Source: Diacronema lutheri
Lineage: Eukaryota; Haptophyta; Pavlovophyceae; Pavlovales; Pavlovaceae
Direction: 5' to 3'
DNA length: 64,000 nt
Assembly (NCBI GenBank): GCA_019448385.1
Contig: JAGTXO010000011.1
Span: 124,001-188,000, forward strand
The notes below the pieces were generated by a model. The model did no database searches, had not been told where the DNA came from, and saw only the letters and a program-made list of their open reading frames with translations. Each line of letters starts with the position of its first letter. Position 1 is the first letter of the stretch. Positions 1 to 11,224 of this stretch are shown one piece after another. A program made the position numbers and the translations under genes.

Positions 1-693
1 GGGCCACGTCACGTTGCTCACCGCCCATGGCCAGTGCGTGCGCGGCGCGGCGCGCATCTGCGGCGGGAAGTCGGGGCCGTGTGCGATGGGGTGCGTCACA
101 TTCGCCTCGTGCTTGAGCCAGCACTCGTGCCGCGAGTGGTTGTGCGGCGTGTACGAGAAGCAGCGCTCCTCCGGGCAATAGACAAATGCGTTGCACAGCT
201 GCGAGCTGTGGCCGCAGCGCGCGACCTGCGGACGGCCCGCGCCAGCGGACGTGCGCCAGTACGGCTTGCCCTGCGCGCTGGGCTGCGCGCACATCAGCCG
301 GTGCGCCGCGCACGCGCGGCAGCACTCGACCTCGTCGGCGACGTGGAACGTGAGCCCCCACACGAACGCGGCGTCGCCCGAGATGTCGAAGCCGCGCCGG
401 CCGTGGCAACTCAGCCCGCCGTCGAGCGCGGCGCGCGCATCGAGCTCGCGCTCAAACGCGCCGGCCACGTCGACCAGCGGCGCGGTGGCGTCGTGCGGCG
501 CGGCGTCGCCGGCCGGTGGTAATCGCGCCGCCGCGCCCGCTTCGGGTGCAGCGGGCGCAAGCACGGCGGGCAGCGGCGCGTCGCCGAGCTGCACGCTGGC
601 TGACGTGCGTAGCCGCGTCGCGCCGAAGAGCAGGCCCACCGCCATCGCCGACGTGACGAGGACGATCCGCCTGTCCGTTGATCTCGACGCCAT
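1..693 (-). CDS. Cys-rich PAN/Apple-like membrane-anchored protein, 3' part cut by window edge
   Basis: The frame is open from an ATG at 693 to the window edge, about 231 residues with no stop, so the C-terminus is missing. Residues about 9-25 (IVLVTSAMAVGLLFG) form one hydrophobic segment after a basic start, which reads as a signal anchor or signal peptide. A low-complexity Pro/Ala linker follows, then a Cys-rich domain from about residue 93 with LSCHGRRGFDIS, VECCRACAAH, FVYCPEERCFSY and HECWLKHEAN. This spacing of cysteines and the CWLK element resemble PAN/Apple domains, which bind proteins or sugars outside the cell. Role inferred: secreted or surface-exposed adhesion/recognition. It is divergent from the gene at 733, with 39 bp between start codons. 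The family call is moderate; the exact ligand is unknown. Confidence 0.6.
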   Translation of the reverse strand, partial: MASRSTDRRIVLVTSAMAVGLLFGATRLRTSASVQLGDAPLPAVLAPAAPEAGAAARLPPAGDAAPHDATAPLVDVAGAFERELDARAALDGGLSCHGRRGFDISGDAAFVWGLTFHVADEVECCRACAAHRLMCAQPSAQGKPYWRTSAGAGRPQVARCGHSSQLCNAFVYCPEERCFSYTPHNHSRHECWLKHEANVTHPIAHGPDFPPQMRAAPRTHWPWAVSNVTWP

Positions 694-732
694 GCTGACT
701 CCCCAAGTGGCCGTTTCCCCACGGCGGGGGCG
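694..732. promoter_or_regulatory. 39-bp divergent intergenic region
   Basis: Only 39 bp separate the ATGs of the minus gene ending at 693 and the plus gene starting at 733. Both promoters or 5' leaders must therefore overlap the neighbouring coding sequence or share this stretch. I see no TATA-like element. Confidence 0.5.
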
Positions 733-3700
733 ATGGTGCGCCATTTTGGCACCTCGCGCCGCGCGGCGGCGCGGGCGGCGGCGGCGACGGCGGAGGTATT
801 TGAGGAGCCAAGCGGCGAGCCGATCCGGAGATATCGCTACGTTGTGCACGTTCGCGAGCACACGCTCATCGTGCCGATGGTCTCGACCGCGACTGTCGCC
901 GCGCTCATCGACGAAGTGGCTGAGCGCGCCTCGCGCCGCCAGCTCGCGAGCTCGGCGGTAGTGGACGTGCAGGTGCGCACGGAGGCGGGCACGGGGTTCC
1001 TCGAGCCGTCGGATTGCCTCGAAGACGTCGTCACCGAGCAGGACGAGCTCGTCGCCGTCCTCGAGGGCAGCTACCCCGTGCGGGTGGGCTCGATGATCCC
1101 GACCGCGGCCGAGGTCCTCGGCCGCGCGGGCGCGGCGCAGACGGCAGAGGCGCGCGGAGAGGCAAGCGGCGGCAGACAACGCGCCGACACTGCCACGCCG
1201 CTGCCCGACGCGTGGAGTGCCGCCATCGTCACGATCGACCTCGTCGGCGCCGAGCGTTCGCCGCGCTTGGCCGCGCCGGACGGCGGCCCGAACGAGTCGA
1301 TGCGCGAGCTGCCGAGCGGCGTGGCGCTGCTCTCGCCTACCGCGGGTGGTGGCGGTGGCGGTGGCAGGAAGCCCAGCTTGAGCTCTTCGCAAAAGCGCTT
1401 GGGCCTTCCGTCCTCCGAGCCCGTCGCCACCGAGCACGTCGGCCCGCCGCTCAATCTCGCTGGCAAGCAACGCGCCTACCTCACCGGCCTGCTCGCCGAG
1501 ATGCACCGCCACGACGCGGCGGGCGTGCCGCTGTACAAGCAGGTGCGCGCCGTCGCCACCGCCGCCGCCGACGCAGCCGCCGCGCCCGCCTCGCGCCGCG
1601 CGCGCGCGCGCGCGCAGGAGCGGCCGCGCGCGACACGCGCGCGCACCCCGCGCCGCGCGCCCCACGCCGCGCTCGCCCACAGCGGCTCCTCGACGCGTTG
1701 CAGTCGCGCTCGATGCACGACTCGTCGTCCGAGCGGCCGCTCCTCCAGCCCGCACTCGGCAGGCGCGCGCTCCGCGCGCAGCTCGACGACACGATGGCCG
1801 CCGCCGCGGCTGGCGACGGCTTGCACGCCTCGATGAGCGCCTCGCTGCCGCCCATCCGCACAGCGGCGAGCGACCGTCCGCTCGTCGCGGCCAGATCGGC
1901 GTCAACTCTCGGCGTGAGCGAGCTTGACGGCGACGGCATGCACGCCGGGCTCGAGCGCGCGCGCGCGCGCTCGGCGCACGCGCTCGGCGCCCTGTCGTAC
2001 GCCGAGCTCCTCGAGGAGCGCGAGCGACGCCATTTCTTCTTCCAGAACGCGCTCTCGAAGCTCGAGCTCGACGCGCTCGAGCTGCACGACCGCGAGGAGG
2101 CCGTGCGCGCGCAAGCCGCCGCCGCCGAGGCGGCTGCGGCGCAGGTGCGAGCGGAGACGAGCCTAACGCCCGCGCAGCTCGCCGCAAAGCACCAGAGGGT
2201 GGTCACGAGCACAATGTCACGGTGAGCGGCGGCCGAGACGCGCGGCCGCTCGGCCGGCCGCGCCGCACCGCGCGGCGCGCGCGCCGCGCGCCGTTTGGCG
2301 TTTGGCGCCGAGTTGCGGCTGTCCGAGTCGATGACCAACGCGCCTCTCCGCACTCGCCCCCTGGCGCGCCGTTCGGCGCGTGCGGTGCGCACACCGTGCG
2401 CGCACGCAGGCTCAAGCGCGCCGAGTTGCGGCTGTCCGAGTCGGTGACCAACAACGCGGCGCTCAAGGAGCGCGTCAACCACTACCGAAAGGTGCGTTGG
2501 TGGCGAGTGCGTGGGCATGGCTGGCGGATGGAGGTCCAGGGCTCCCCCTTCCCCCTACCCTCCACCTTCCATCCGCGGGGCCCCGCTCCTCCTGTGAGCG
2601 CAGCGACGCACGGCCCCTCGAATCCTCCTCACCCATCCCCCATTCCCCCCCATTCCCATGCTCGCGTGGCGCCCAGGAGCTCAAAATCTTCGTGAGTCGA
2701 CTAGCGAAGGTGCGCGAGGCCGACACAGGCCTTTCGCGCGACGTGCGGCACATCACCGGCCTCGTGCAAGCGTCGATGGACGACCGGCACAAGATCCGCT
2801 CGCGCATTGAGCGCTTGCAGCATGAACACCGCACCGAGTCCAAGCTCTTCGGCAAGCAGCTCGCGCGGCTCGAGGCGGAGGCGGACGCGCTCGAGGATGC
2901 GCGCGCCGCGCGCGCGCGCGAGATCGAGGCGAGCGAGGACGCGGACAAGCGGCGTAACTTTTTGCGCCTGCACAAATGGCGGTCGACGGTGCGCGGGCGC
3001 GAGCTCAGGGGCGGTCGGCTCGAGGACCACCTCGGCTGGTTCCAGCGGCAGGCCAAACAAATGGAGGAGCTGATTAACGTCAACTTTCGCCCCGAGCTGC
3101 CCGGCGGCGCTGGTGAAACAATCGCCCACTACAGCCGCACGCAGGCGCACACGCAATCCCTATGGACGCGCCTTAACGACCACGAGCTGCATGCGGCCGA
3201 GCTGAACGCCGAGATACGCGAGCTCAACCAGAGGCTCGAGCGGCTCGAGCTCGAGCGCGCCGAGCGCGAGGCCGAACTGTCCAACGAGCAGGCCGCCGAC
3301 GACCGGATGCGCGCCACGCTCGTGCGCGCCGCGCGTGCCAGCTCCCGCCTCCCTTGGCAGCACCTCACTCGCGCGCGCCGCGCCTGGCTCGCGCGCTGGA
3401 GCCCTCCCCCCGAGCATCAGCTCATCTTTAACCCCCTCCTCCCCCCCCCCTCCCCCCCCCCCCCCCCCAATCCACCCAAACCCCCCTCCCCCCTCCCTCC
3501 CCACCAACCCACCCACCCAAAACACACGCGCGCGCGCGCGCGCGCGCGTGCAGGCCGAGCCGACGGCGGACGAATTCGTCAGCGCTCTCCTCGAGCAGCT
3601 CTGTCCTGTCATGCAACGCATCTTCGAGTCGCTCGGATGCGACGCCGACGCGTTGCCCGAGGCCGCGCGCGCCGCGGGCATCCGACCGAGCACCTTGCCC

Positions 3701-4033
3701 TACTATGCGAACCTCGTGGAGAACGCGCTCAAGGCGAAGCTGCTGCGCGCGCGCCAGCTCAAGGCGTTCCGCAAGCTGCGCGCGCGCGAGGAGGCCAAGG
3801 GGGAGGGGCTGTCGCCGCGCTCGACCATCGCCGCCGAGGACCACGCCGGCTTCGCGCCCGAGCTGCGCGCCACACTCGACCCGTTCGAGGCCACGTACGA
3901 CGTGTTGCGCAAGCCGTACGACATTGACGAGGAGTTCACGCGCCTCTTGATCGACGCGGGCCGGCGCGAGCTGCAGGCGGACTACGAGAGGCGCGCAAAG
4001 GGCGGAGAGGAGGAGTTCACCGCACCGTGGTAG
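733..4033 (+). CDS. Ubiquitin-like plus coiled-coil protein, likely axonemal
   Basis: Five exons fit: 733-1542, 1683-2221, 2410-2491, 2677-3321 and 3554-4033, giving 851 residues. Donors are GTGCGC, GTGAGC, GTGCGT and GTGCGC, all acceptors are AG, and phase is kept at every junction. Residues about 37-112 (YVVHVREHTLIVPM to ELVAVLEG) have the strand-helix-strand pattern and length of a ubiquitin-like fold. A disordered linker follows, then heptad-rich coiled coil over exons 2-4 (for example ERERRHFFFQNALSKLEL and RIERLQHEHRTESKLFG). The C-terminal exon holds a conserved-looking segment, LLEQLCPVMQRIFESLGC. The architecture recalls flagellar coiled-coil proteins such as outer-dynein-arm docking subunits, but I cannot name an orthologue. 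The gene is convergent with the membrane protein at 4079-6259, 45 bp between stops. Confidence 0.7.
2305..2340 (+). repeat. Partial duplicate of exon 3 inside intron 2
   Basis: A stretch of about 35 bp containing GCCGAGTTGCGGCTGTCCGA is repeated almost exactly at 2417-2451, which is the start of coding exon 3 of the coiled-coil gene. Only one base differs over the shared block (cgATGacc against cgGTGacc). The copy lies in intron 2 without an obvious own donor, so it reads as a small local duplication. Confidence 0.75.
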
Positions 4034-4078
4034 GACAAACCCCACTTGGCAGCCTAGAATGAAATCCAACCCCCTTGA

Positions 4079-5661
4079 TCAGCGTCGCCTGATTCCTGAT
4101 TCTCCGCCCCCGGCCCCTCGCAGCAGCAGCGCGCCGACGAAGAGCGCGGTCGCGACGACCGCCGCAACCAGCAGCGCGACGCCCGCGAAGAGCGCGACCG
4201 AGCGCACGTCGCAAAAAGCGTCGGGCCTGCGCGCCGCGCTCAGCTCGTCCGCGGCCGCCGCCTTCTCGTCGTCGAGCCGTCGCATCGTCGCCGCGCGCAG
4301 CACCTTGGCCTCGAAGGCCGCCATCGATCGAAGGTGCGTGTCGTACACGTGGTGCATCACGCGAATCTGGAACCCTGCGCGGTGCGGCCAGGCAGCAGCA
4401 GACGCGCGGAGGGCGGGTGGGCGAGCGGGCGCGAGAAGCGCCGGAGCGTGCAGCAGCCCTTCCCTTCCCTTCCCTTCCCTCCTCTTCTCTTCACCCCCCC
4501 CCCCCCCCCCCCCCCCCCCCCACTCCTCCCAGCCAGCCAGCGCACGCACAGAGCTGCACGATGAACCACGCGATCTGCACGATGGCGGCAATCGTCTCGC
4601 CGTCGCCCTTGCCCGCGGGCGTGAACGCACCCACCTGCGGCACGCGGCGCGAGCGGGCGCGCGTGGGCGCGCACAGCCGTGCGCAGGGGCGCGCCCCTTT
4701 TGAAACGCGAGGTCTACCCATAGAGTCGCGTAAAAAAAAAAAAAAAAAAAGCACGCGCCGCGCGCGCGGCGCGCGTCACCTGCGCGGCGAAGGCGAGGAA
4801 GTGCACCGCGAACAGGACGCGCGCTGTCCGGACGAGGGCGTTGTGCTGCTGTAGCTCGAGGCGCGTCGCCTCTCCGAGCTCGCGCGCGCGCAACGTGCGG
4901 ATTGTGAGGAGCAGCTGCAGCGTGATCGCAAACCACAGCGCCTCCGTCGCCAGGTCGAGACCCGCGCTCAAATCCTTGAGCGCGACGCCTGGCCCGTCGC
5001 ACGCCCGCGCGGGCGGGCGGCGCGCGGGCGGCGCGGGCGGCGCGGGCGGCGCGGGCGGCGCGGGCGGCGCGGGCGGCGCGGGCGGCGCGGGCGGCGCGGG
5101 CGGCGCGGGCGGTGTCGCAGCGGTGTCGCGGGCGATGGCGGGCGATGGCGGGCGATGGCGGGCGATGGCGGGCGATGGCGGGCGATCGCTGCGCACGGCG
5201 CGGCGGCAGCGCGCGCACCGGCGATGCCCGCGGGCTCGGCGGCGCCATCATCCGCGCGGTCCGCCTTGGCGATGTCGTAGAACGCGGCTGCGATGAGGAG
5301 CTGCGCGCCGTAGTTGAGCAGCACGGCCGTTACAAACACGCCGACGAAACGGTCGTACCAGCGCGAGACGGGCAGCGCGGGCTGCACAAACTTGCCCACG
5401 CCGCGCGAGTAGCCAAGCCACATCCACAGCAGCTTCGAGTAGGCAAAGGACTGGAGCGCAAAGCCGCTCTGCGCTTGGGCCGCGCGGCGGCGGGCGATGG
5501 CGGAGGTACGGGCCAACGCGCGCGAGTTGGGGCGGTTGACGAGCGGCTGGCAACGGCCGTGGGAAATGGCGCGCCGTAGCTTTTGTGTGGTGTGCGTGCG
5601 CGTATGTGCGTGTGCGTGCGTGCGTGTGTGTCAATGCGCGCGCGCGTGCCGCTTGGGCTCG

Positions 5662-5692
<31 letters not shown>

Positions 5693-6259
5693 CGCCCCCC
5701 GCCCATGTACCTGCGTCAGGATCATCCAAGCAAGACGCAACCCGCCGGCATCCAACCCCCAAAGGTCGTAGCGCGTGGCCACAATCTGCATCAGCACGAC
5801 GCCCCAATACGCGCACCCGGAAAGCATCAGCGAGATGGCGTAGCTGCCAGGCGGGAGCGCGCGCACGGCGGGCGCTGCGCGCGTGCGTCGGAGGCGGAGG
5901 CGCACCGGGTGCCGCGAAACGGCGCGGCGCGGGCGCGAGCTGAGGCGCGGCAGACGCACGTCGCGCTCGTGCCAACGCCGATTGCCTCCATCTGCCACAA
6001 CCGCAACGCCATGCGCCTGCGCGTAGCGCGCGCGCGCCATCCGCACGGCGAGTGCACGCACGTTGGTTGGCATGCGCCAAAGCGCGGCTGCGTGCGTTTG
6101 CAGCCGGGGCCGTGGTCGCAGCGCGGCTCACGGCAGGAGAAGACTGAGCAGGACAAATGCCACGCTGAGCGGCGGCAGGAGCCGCGGGTCGCCGAGGTGA
6201 TCCGCGATGACGTGTTGTGACCTCCACACGTGCAGCGCGCCGGATTCGGTTGGCGCCAT
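4079..6259 (-). CDS. Polytopic membrane protein with about 8 transmembrane segments
   Basis: Six exons fit on the minus strand: 6259-6132, 5843-5711, 5468-5219, 4988-4780, 4634-4550 and 4374-4079, giving 366 residues with phase kept throughout. Hydrophobic segments include LLPPLSVAFVLLSLLLPYAI, LMLSGCAYWGVVLMQIVAT, FALQSFAYSKLLWMWLGYS, FVGVFVTAVLLNYGAQLL, EALWFAITLQLLLTIRTL, VRTARVLFAVHFLAFAAQ, TIAAIVQIAWFIVQLWFQ and VALFAGVALLVAAVVATALF. A charged cytosolic-looking stretch (FEAKVLRAATMRRLDDEK) precedes the last segment. I do not recognise the family. Two exon junctions interrupt transmembrane helices cleanly, which supports the model. Introns 2 and 5 hold long C runs and intron 3 a minisatellite. 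Confidence 0.7.
4989..5218. repeat. Minisatellite filling an intron of the 8-TM gene
   Basis: The 230-bp intron between exons 3 and 4 is made of two tandem arrays: GGCGCGGGC-type 9-mers over about 5024-5112 and GGCGATGGCG 10-mers over about 5131-5186. The flanking exons have no repeat character. Confidence 0.85.
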
Positions 6260-6806
6260 TCTTTTTTTTCTGCCGGCAAGCGGCCTTGGAGGCTTGGACT
6301 AGCATTAATATAATTAAGCAAGCGGCTTTGCGGCGGAGAGGGGGCTGAGGGCGAGGCCACCGTGCGGCGGAGAGAAGGCTGACGCCGTGGGGTCGCACGC
6401 GCCGGTGCGGCCCGGTCGAGAGGCCTTGTCGCTCTTCCTGTGCGATGGTATGCGACCGGCGGCCGCTGCCGTGGCAGCTGCCGTGGCCGCACTGGCGTGC
6501 GCGCGCGGCCCGCGCCAAGCTCGATTGCGCCCACGGCGTCACGAGTTCGGTCTGACCGGACGGTGGCGCGCATGCGACGGACGCGCTCATAGAAGGCGCG
6601 CGCGCACGCGCGCGGAGACCACGGTCGACCTATCAATCTGGCCATGCCATGACGGCCCAACATACTGTTGATCGACGACATTGGTGGCTACTCGATTCCC
6701 CCGCAGCTGGTGCTGACCCCGCTGTCCTGACGTAAGCGCCGTTAGTACATACTGTTGATCATCAAGGTTGAGCAGCAAACATTTGGATTGGCCTTAATTT
6801 GCTTAA
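6260..6806. other. Divergent intergenic region with direct repeat and dispersed motif
   Basis: No gene is visible in these 547 bp between two divergent start codons. The sequence ACATACTGTTGATC occurs twice, at about 6660 and 6747. At 6732 lies GTAAGCGCCGTTAGTACATA, which recurs with few changes near 54121. An AT-rich patch (attaatataattaag) sits near 6304, close to the minus-strand start. Confidence 0.6.
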
Positions 6807-9039
6807 ATGCCTGAGCAGCGTTCGCTGCTCCGCGAACGAATGTGGAGTGCGCGGGATGGGCGTATGCGGCCACCATCGACGGACGGCTCGACGGACGGCT
6901 CGACGGACGCGATCCGCGAGCGCATCTCCGCGATGATCGAGGCGCGCCGCCTACGTCGCTGGCGCGTGCAGCGGCCGCTGCTCACGCTCTCGTTCGCGCT
7001 CGTCCTCCTCGGCCTCCTCGCCGTCGCGCTCGGCCTCACGTACCCGCGGGCGATGCCGTGGAACTTTCGATGGGGCTACGTGCTCATGTTCCTTGCCGGT
7101 TGGGTACTTGCGCTCACCGCCATGTCGGGCGACGTCGCTTTCATGCGCGCGACGATCTGCTTGCACGTGCTCATCGCCGCCGGCGCGTGCGTACGGCTAA
7201 TGCCCATCGCGGCGAATGCCGCCAGCGCGCTGCACGCCGCGCTCTCGAGCGCGGAGCCGATCGGGCACAGGCGATTGGCCTCCCTCGTAGCAGACACGCT
7301 CATGCTGACGACCAACGCGGCCGTGGTGATGCTCCTCGCCGGCGTCGTGCCGGCCGCGATCCTGCTTGCGAGCTGCCGCGGCATGCTGAGCCCCGTGCGA
7401 CTGATGCACGTCGCTTTCAAGGAGCTGTGCATCTTTGACGGCGTGGTCAGCCCGACGTACGTGCTCTTTGTGCTCGCCGAGCTGCTGCGCGAGCGCCCGG
7501 ACCGTGAGGTTGCCGCGGCCTTCGGCACGCTCGCGCTCATGACCGCCGCACTCTCGGCCGTCGGCCTGCGCGACGCGCGGTTGCGCTCGCGCGTGCACGG
7601 CTTCCTCGCGATGCGCGGGCACGGCGTGTCGGCGGCGGCGGGAATTGCCGAGATGCTCGACGGTGTGAAGGCGTCGTGTGTGCTGCGCCACGCCGCGTCC
7701 ACCTTCCGCGCCGTCTCGCTGCACGAGTTCACGCGCGAGCACCTGCGCGAGCCCGCGCCGACGCCCGCGCCCGACGCTCGGCATGTGCGCGGCGTGACGC
7801 GCGGCCCACGCACGCCAATTACGGACCGGCGGGCACCCTCGGCGCGCGCAAGCGTGGAGCCGCTTGACGCGCGCGCGCGTGCGCGGTCCACGCTCGATTC
7901 GGACATGGACGACGGGGGCGGCGCGTTGCGTGACGCCGTCGACGTCGCTCCGCCGATCTCACGCCGAATGCACGACGCGCACGCGCCCGTCGAAGCGCCA
8001 CCGGCGCGCGAAGTCTCGCGGCCGGTCAAGCTCGGGCGTGTTGATGCATTCATCTCGCACAGCTGGTTCGCGCGCGGCCCCGCGCCGGCTTGCGCTCCCG
8101 TGCGCCCGCGCGACTCTGCTGCCGCGTGCGCGTCACCCGTGGCCACGTGCGCGGCGTGCTGCCGCGTGCGCGTCACCCGTGGCCACGTGCGCGGCGTGCT
8201 GCCGCGTGCGCGTCACCCGTGGCCACGTGCGCGGCGTGCTGCCGCGTGGCACAGGCACGACCCGCCCGAGGCCAAGTGGGAGGCGCTGCAGTCGTGGCGC
8301 GCTGAGTTCTGTGCGCTGCACGGCCGTGAGCCGCTCGTCTGGTGCGCGCTCGACCTGGCGCTTCGCCACGTCCGCGCGCGTGCGCCCGCGCGGCGCGACC
8401 TGAGCGTGGCGCCGCGTCGCGCGCAGGTTTGACCGCTGCTGCATCGACCAGTCGAACATCGCGGCGCAGCTGCCCGCGCTGCCCGTCTACCTCGCCGGCT
8501 GCAACACGCTGCTCGTGCTGCTCGGCCCCACCTACTTTCAGCGACTGTGGTGTGTGGTCGAACTCTATATCTTTTACCAGTCGCACCTGCCCACGCCGGC
8601 CGAGGAGAAAATCTGGATCATGACGCTCGACACGCCCTGGCCGCCGTCGCCAGCCCACGGCGTCCAAAGGTGCGGCGACGGTGCATCCGAGGACCCGACC
8701 GGCGCGGCCGAGGGCTCGGCGGGCGCACGGCAGCGCGTGCGGCTCGCCGCACTCGCTGCGGCGTCGCGCTTCGACGCGCAGGACGCGAGCGCTGCGCTCG
8801 CATCGGACGAGGAGCGGCTTCTCGCGGTGATCGACGGCTGCGGTGACGGCATGGACGACTTTTCCCGCTGGATCCGCGCGCTCGCGACCAAAAAGCTGCA
8901 GGAAGCTCGGCTGCCGCTGCCGCGCACGGTAGCTCGGGGCAGCGCGCGCGAGCCGGATGGGCGTGAAACGCGACCGGCGCGGGGCAGCGGGCTGCTTGGC
9001 CATGGCCGCAGATCTACCGCGCCGTTGGCGCTCCCATAG
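6807..9039 (+). CDS. Multi-pass membrane protein with C-terminal TIR-like domain
   Basis: Three exons, 6807-8065, 8255-8341 and 8427-9039, give 652 residues. Residues about 55-265 carry about six hydrophobic segments, for example LLTLSFALVLLGLLAVALGL, WGYVLMFLAGWVLALTAM and LMLTTNAAVVMLLAGVV. A basic, disordered linker leads to a TIR-like fold from about residue 411: DAFISHSW, then across the first junction HDPPEAKWEALQSW, then across the second junction VWFDRCCIDQ, LPVYLAGCNTLLVLLGPTY and RLWCVVELYIF. Both introns split a Trp codon (TG/G) and restore it, strong support for the model; the first uses an unusual GTTCGC donor. In plant TIR domains the Glu of the similar WCL-EL motif is catalytic for NAD cleavage, and it is present here. 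Function inferred: membrane-linked signalling. Confidence 0.75.
8121..8240. repeat. 40-bp tandem repeat in intron 1 of the TIR-like gene
   Basis: Three exact 40-bp units start at 8121, 8161 and 8201 (each begins GCCGCGTGCGCGTCACCCGT). The host intron, 8066-8254, is 189 bp, a multiple of three, and has no in-frame stop, so retention would insert 63 residues in the middle of the FISHSW-HD motif. Confidence 0.9.
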
Positions 9040-9258
9040 CCCGCGGCATGGCTCGCTGCTGCACGTCCGCGTCGCAGGTGCCCCAGCCGCGGCGTTTTTG
9101 CGAAAAGGCGCGAGCACGTCCGCGTCGCAGTGCCCTAAGCAGCCTTTTATAAACCTCGCCCCTTTCGCGATGAAAAACCTGAGAAGCGTCGTGCGGTCAA
9201 ATCCGAGCGCCCGTTTCGCCCAGAACCGCGTGGACGACAGCGCAGGTAGGCCTACGAC

Positions 9259-10880
9259 ATGGCGCTCGCGGACGACGTGGCCTCGCTCGCCGCGAAGGGC
9301 GACACCTTCTTCCTCGTGTGGGCCGGATGCCTCGTCTTCTTCATGCAGTGCGGCTTTGGTGCGCGCGCGCGCGCGCGCGCCGCGCCGCTCCGCGCCGGCG
9401 CGTCGCGCTCACCGGCCCTTCGCACGCGCGCGCGTGGCGATCATGCGCGTCGCGCGCGCCGCAGCCATGCTTGAGGCCGGCACCGTGCGCGCCAAGAACA
9501 CGAAGAACATCCTGATCAAGAACTTGCTGGACGCGTGCATCGGCGGAATCATGTGGTACCTGGTCGGCTTTGGCATCGCGTTTGGCGACGACACGGACAA
9601 CGGCTTCCTCGGCTCGGGCACGGGCGGCAAGGCGTACGCGATCCACATTGAGGACTGGCGCTCGTCGTACACGGCCGAGGGCACCGACTGGGCGTTCTGG
9701 TTCTTCCAGTTCACATTCGCCGCCGCGACCGCGACGATCATCTCCGGCGGCGTTGCCGAGCGGTGCACGCTGACCGGCTACGTCATCTACTCGATCGCCT
9801 TCACGTCGTTCATTTACCCGGTCGTTGTGCATATGGTCTGGGATTCGGAGGGGTACTTCTCGGCGTTCAACTCGGGGACGGGTGCGGCCGCACCCGTCCT
9901 CGGCGGCGTGATGGACTTTGCCGGCTCGGGCGTCGTGCACCTGACGGGCGGCATCGGAGCGCTCGCGGGCGCAGCCCTTCTCGGCCCGCGCCTCGGTCGG
10001 TTCAACGCGGATGGCCAGGCCGTGCCGCTCCCGGGCCACTCGGCCGTGCTGCAGGTCCTCGGCACGTTCATCCTCTGGCTCGGCTGGTGAGGGCCGCGCG
10101 CGCGCGCGCCCGCCCGCCCACCCCTTGCGCGCGCGCATGCGCCGGCCCCGCCCGCTTTTCCCGACGCCGGTTCGCCCAACGCTGGTTCGCCCGACGCGCC
10201 GCGCGCGCTCCGCGCGCAGGTACGGCTTCAACGGCGGCTCGACGCTCTCCGTCTTCGGCCTCGGCACGGCGTACGCGCGCGACCTCGCACGCGTGTGCGT
10301 GACGACGACGCTCTCGGCGTGCTCGGGCGCGCTCTCGACGTTCCTCATGGCGTACCTCGTCACGCACGTCTGGGACATCCAGGCCGTCTCGAACGGGATC
10401 CTCGTCGGCCTCGTGTCGATCACGTCGGGCTGCGTGGTCGTCGACCCATGGGCGGCGATCATTATTGGGCTCATTGGTGGGTTCATCTATACGGGCGCGT
10501 CCAAGCTGCTCGTCGCGCTCAAGATCGACGACCCTCTCGACGCGTTTGCCGTGCACGGCGCGTCGGGTACGTGGGGCGTGCTCGCCGTCGGCGTCTTCTG
10601 CCGTCCCGAGTATTCGTACAACCTCCTCGGAAAGCACGGCTTCATCTACCCGAACACGGGCCCGAACTCGCCGACCGAGACGTACAACGATGTGCTCGGC
10701 ATCCAGATCGTCACGCTGCTCGTCATCTGGGCGTGGGTCGGCGTAACGGCGACCGCGATGTTCGCCGCGCTCAAGGTCACGGGCATCCTGCGCGTGCCGG
10801 CCGAGGTCGAGGAGATGGGCATGGACATCTCCAAGCACGGCGGCGAGGCGTACCCCGATCAGGGCACCAAGGCCGCCTGA
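9259..10880 (+). CDS. AMT: AMT-family ammonium transporter
   Basis: Exons 9259-9358, 9465-10086 and 10220-10880 give 460 residues, normal for AMT1-type ammonium transporters of the plasma membrane. The family signature DFAGSGVVHLTGG is present in exon 2, including the first pore His. The second pore His is in FAVHGASGTWG. The conserved AMLEAG and GNGGS-like W-YGFNGGS elements are restored across junctions 1 and 2. About eleven hydrophobic segments are visible. It ends with a short charged tail (EEMGMDISKHGGEAYPDQG) of the kind that couples subunits in plant AMTs. It lies in the same direction as the MTHFR gene, which follows after 344 bp. Confidence in the identity is very high. Confidence 0.97.
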
Positions 10881-11224
10881 ACGCGCCGAGCGCAGCGCCG
10901 CGCCGCGCACGGCACGCCCGGATTGCGGGGGTGCCCCGTCACCGATGCCGAGTGCGCGTCGGCATCAGCGCCCCACGCGTCCCCTTTGAGGGGAAAGGCC
11001 GTGGCGCGCGCCGTCGCGCGCTTGACGACGCGCCTTGTGCGCGTGAGCGCGGCGCGTGCCCGTCGGCGGGCTGTCGCCGACGGGCTTGCCCGCCGGGGGG
11101 CGCCGGCGCACTCTGTACACCACACTGGAAAAGAAACGACGAGGAAAAGATGTAATATTGGTATGGGTAGTTCTCTCCTTCCGCCATCGTTCGGTAGTCA
11201 TCGTAGCGGGCTCCTGGAGCCGCG
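10881..11224 (+). other. Intergenic region with a run of perfect hairpins downstream of AMT
   Basis: No gene is seen. Several perfect inverted repeats follow the AMT stop: GATGCCGA/TCGGCATC at 10944-10966, CCCCTTTGAGGGG near 10980, and the 11-bp stem GCCCGTCGGCG/CGCCGACGGGC at 11058-11085 with a 6-base loop. They would sit in the AMT 3' untranslated region or just past it. A less GC-rich stretch (about 11120-11200) precedes the MTHFR start and may be its promoter. Confidence 0.6.
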
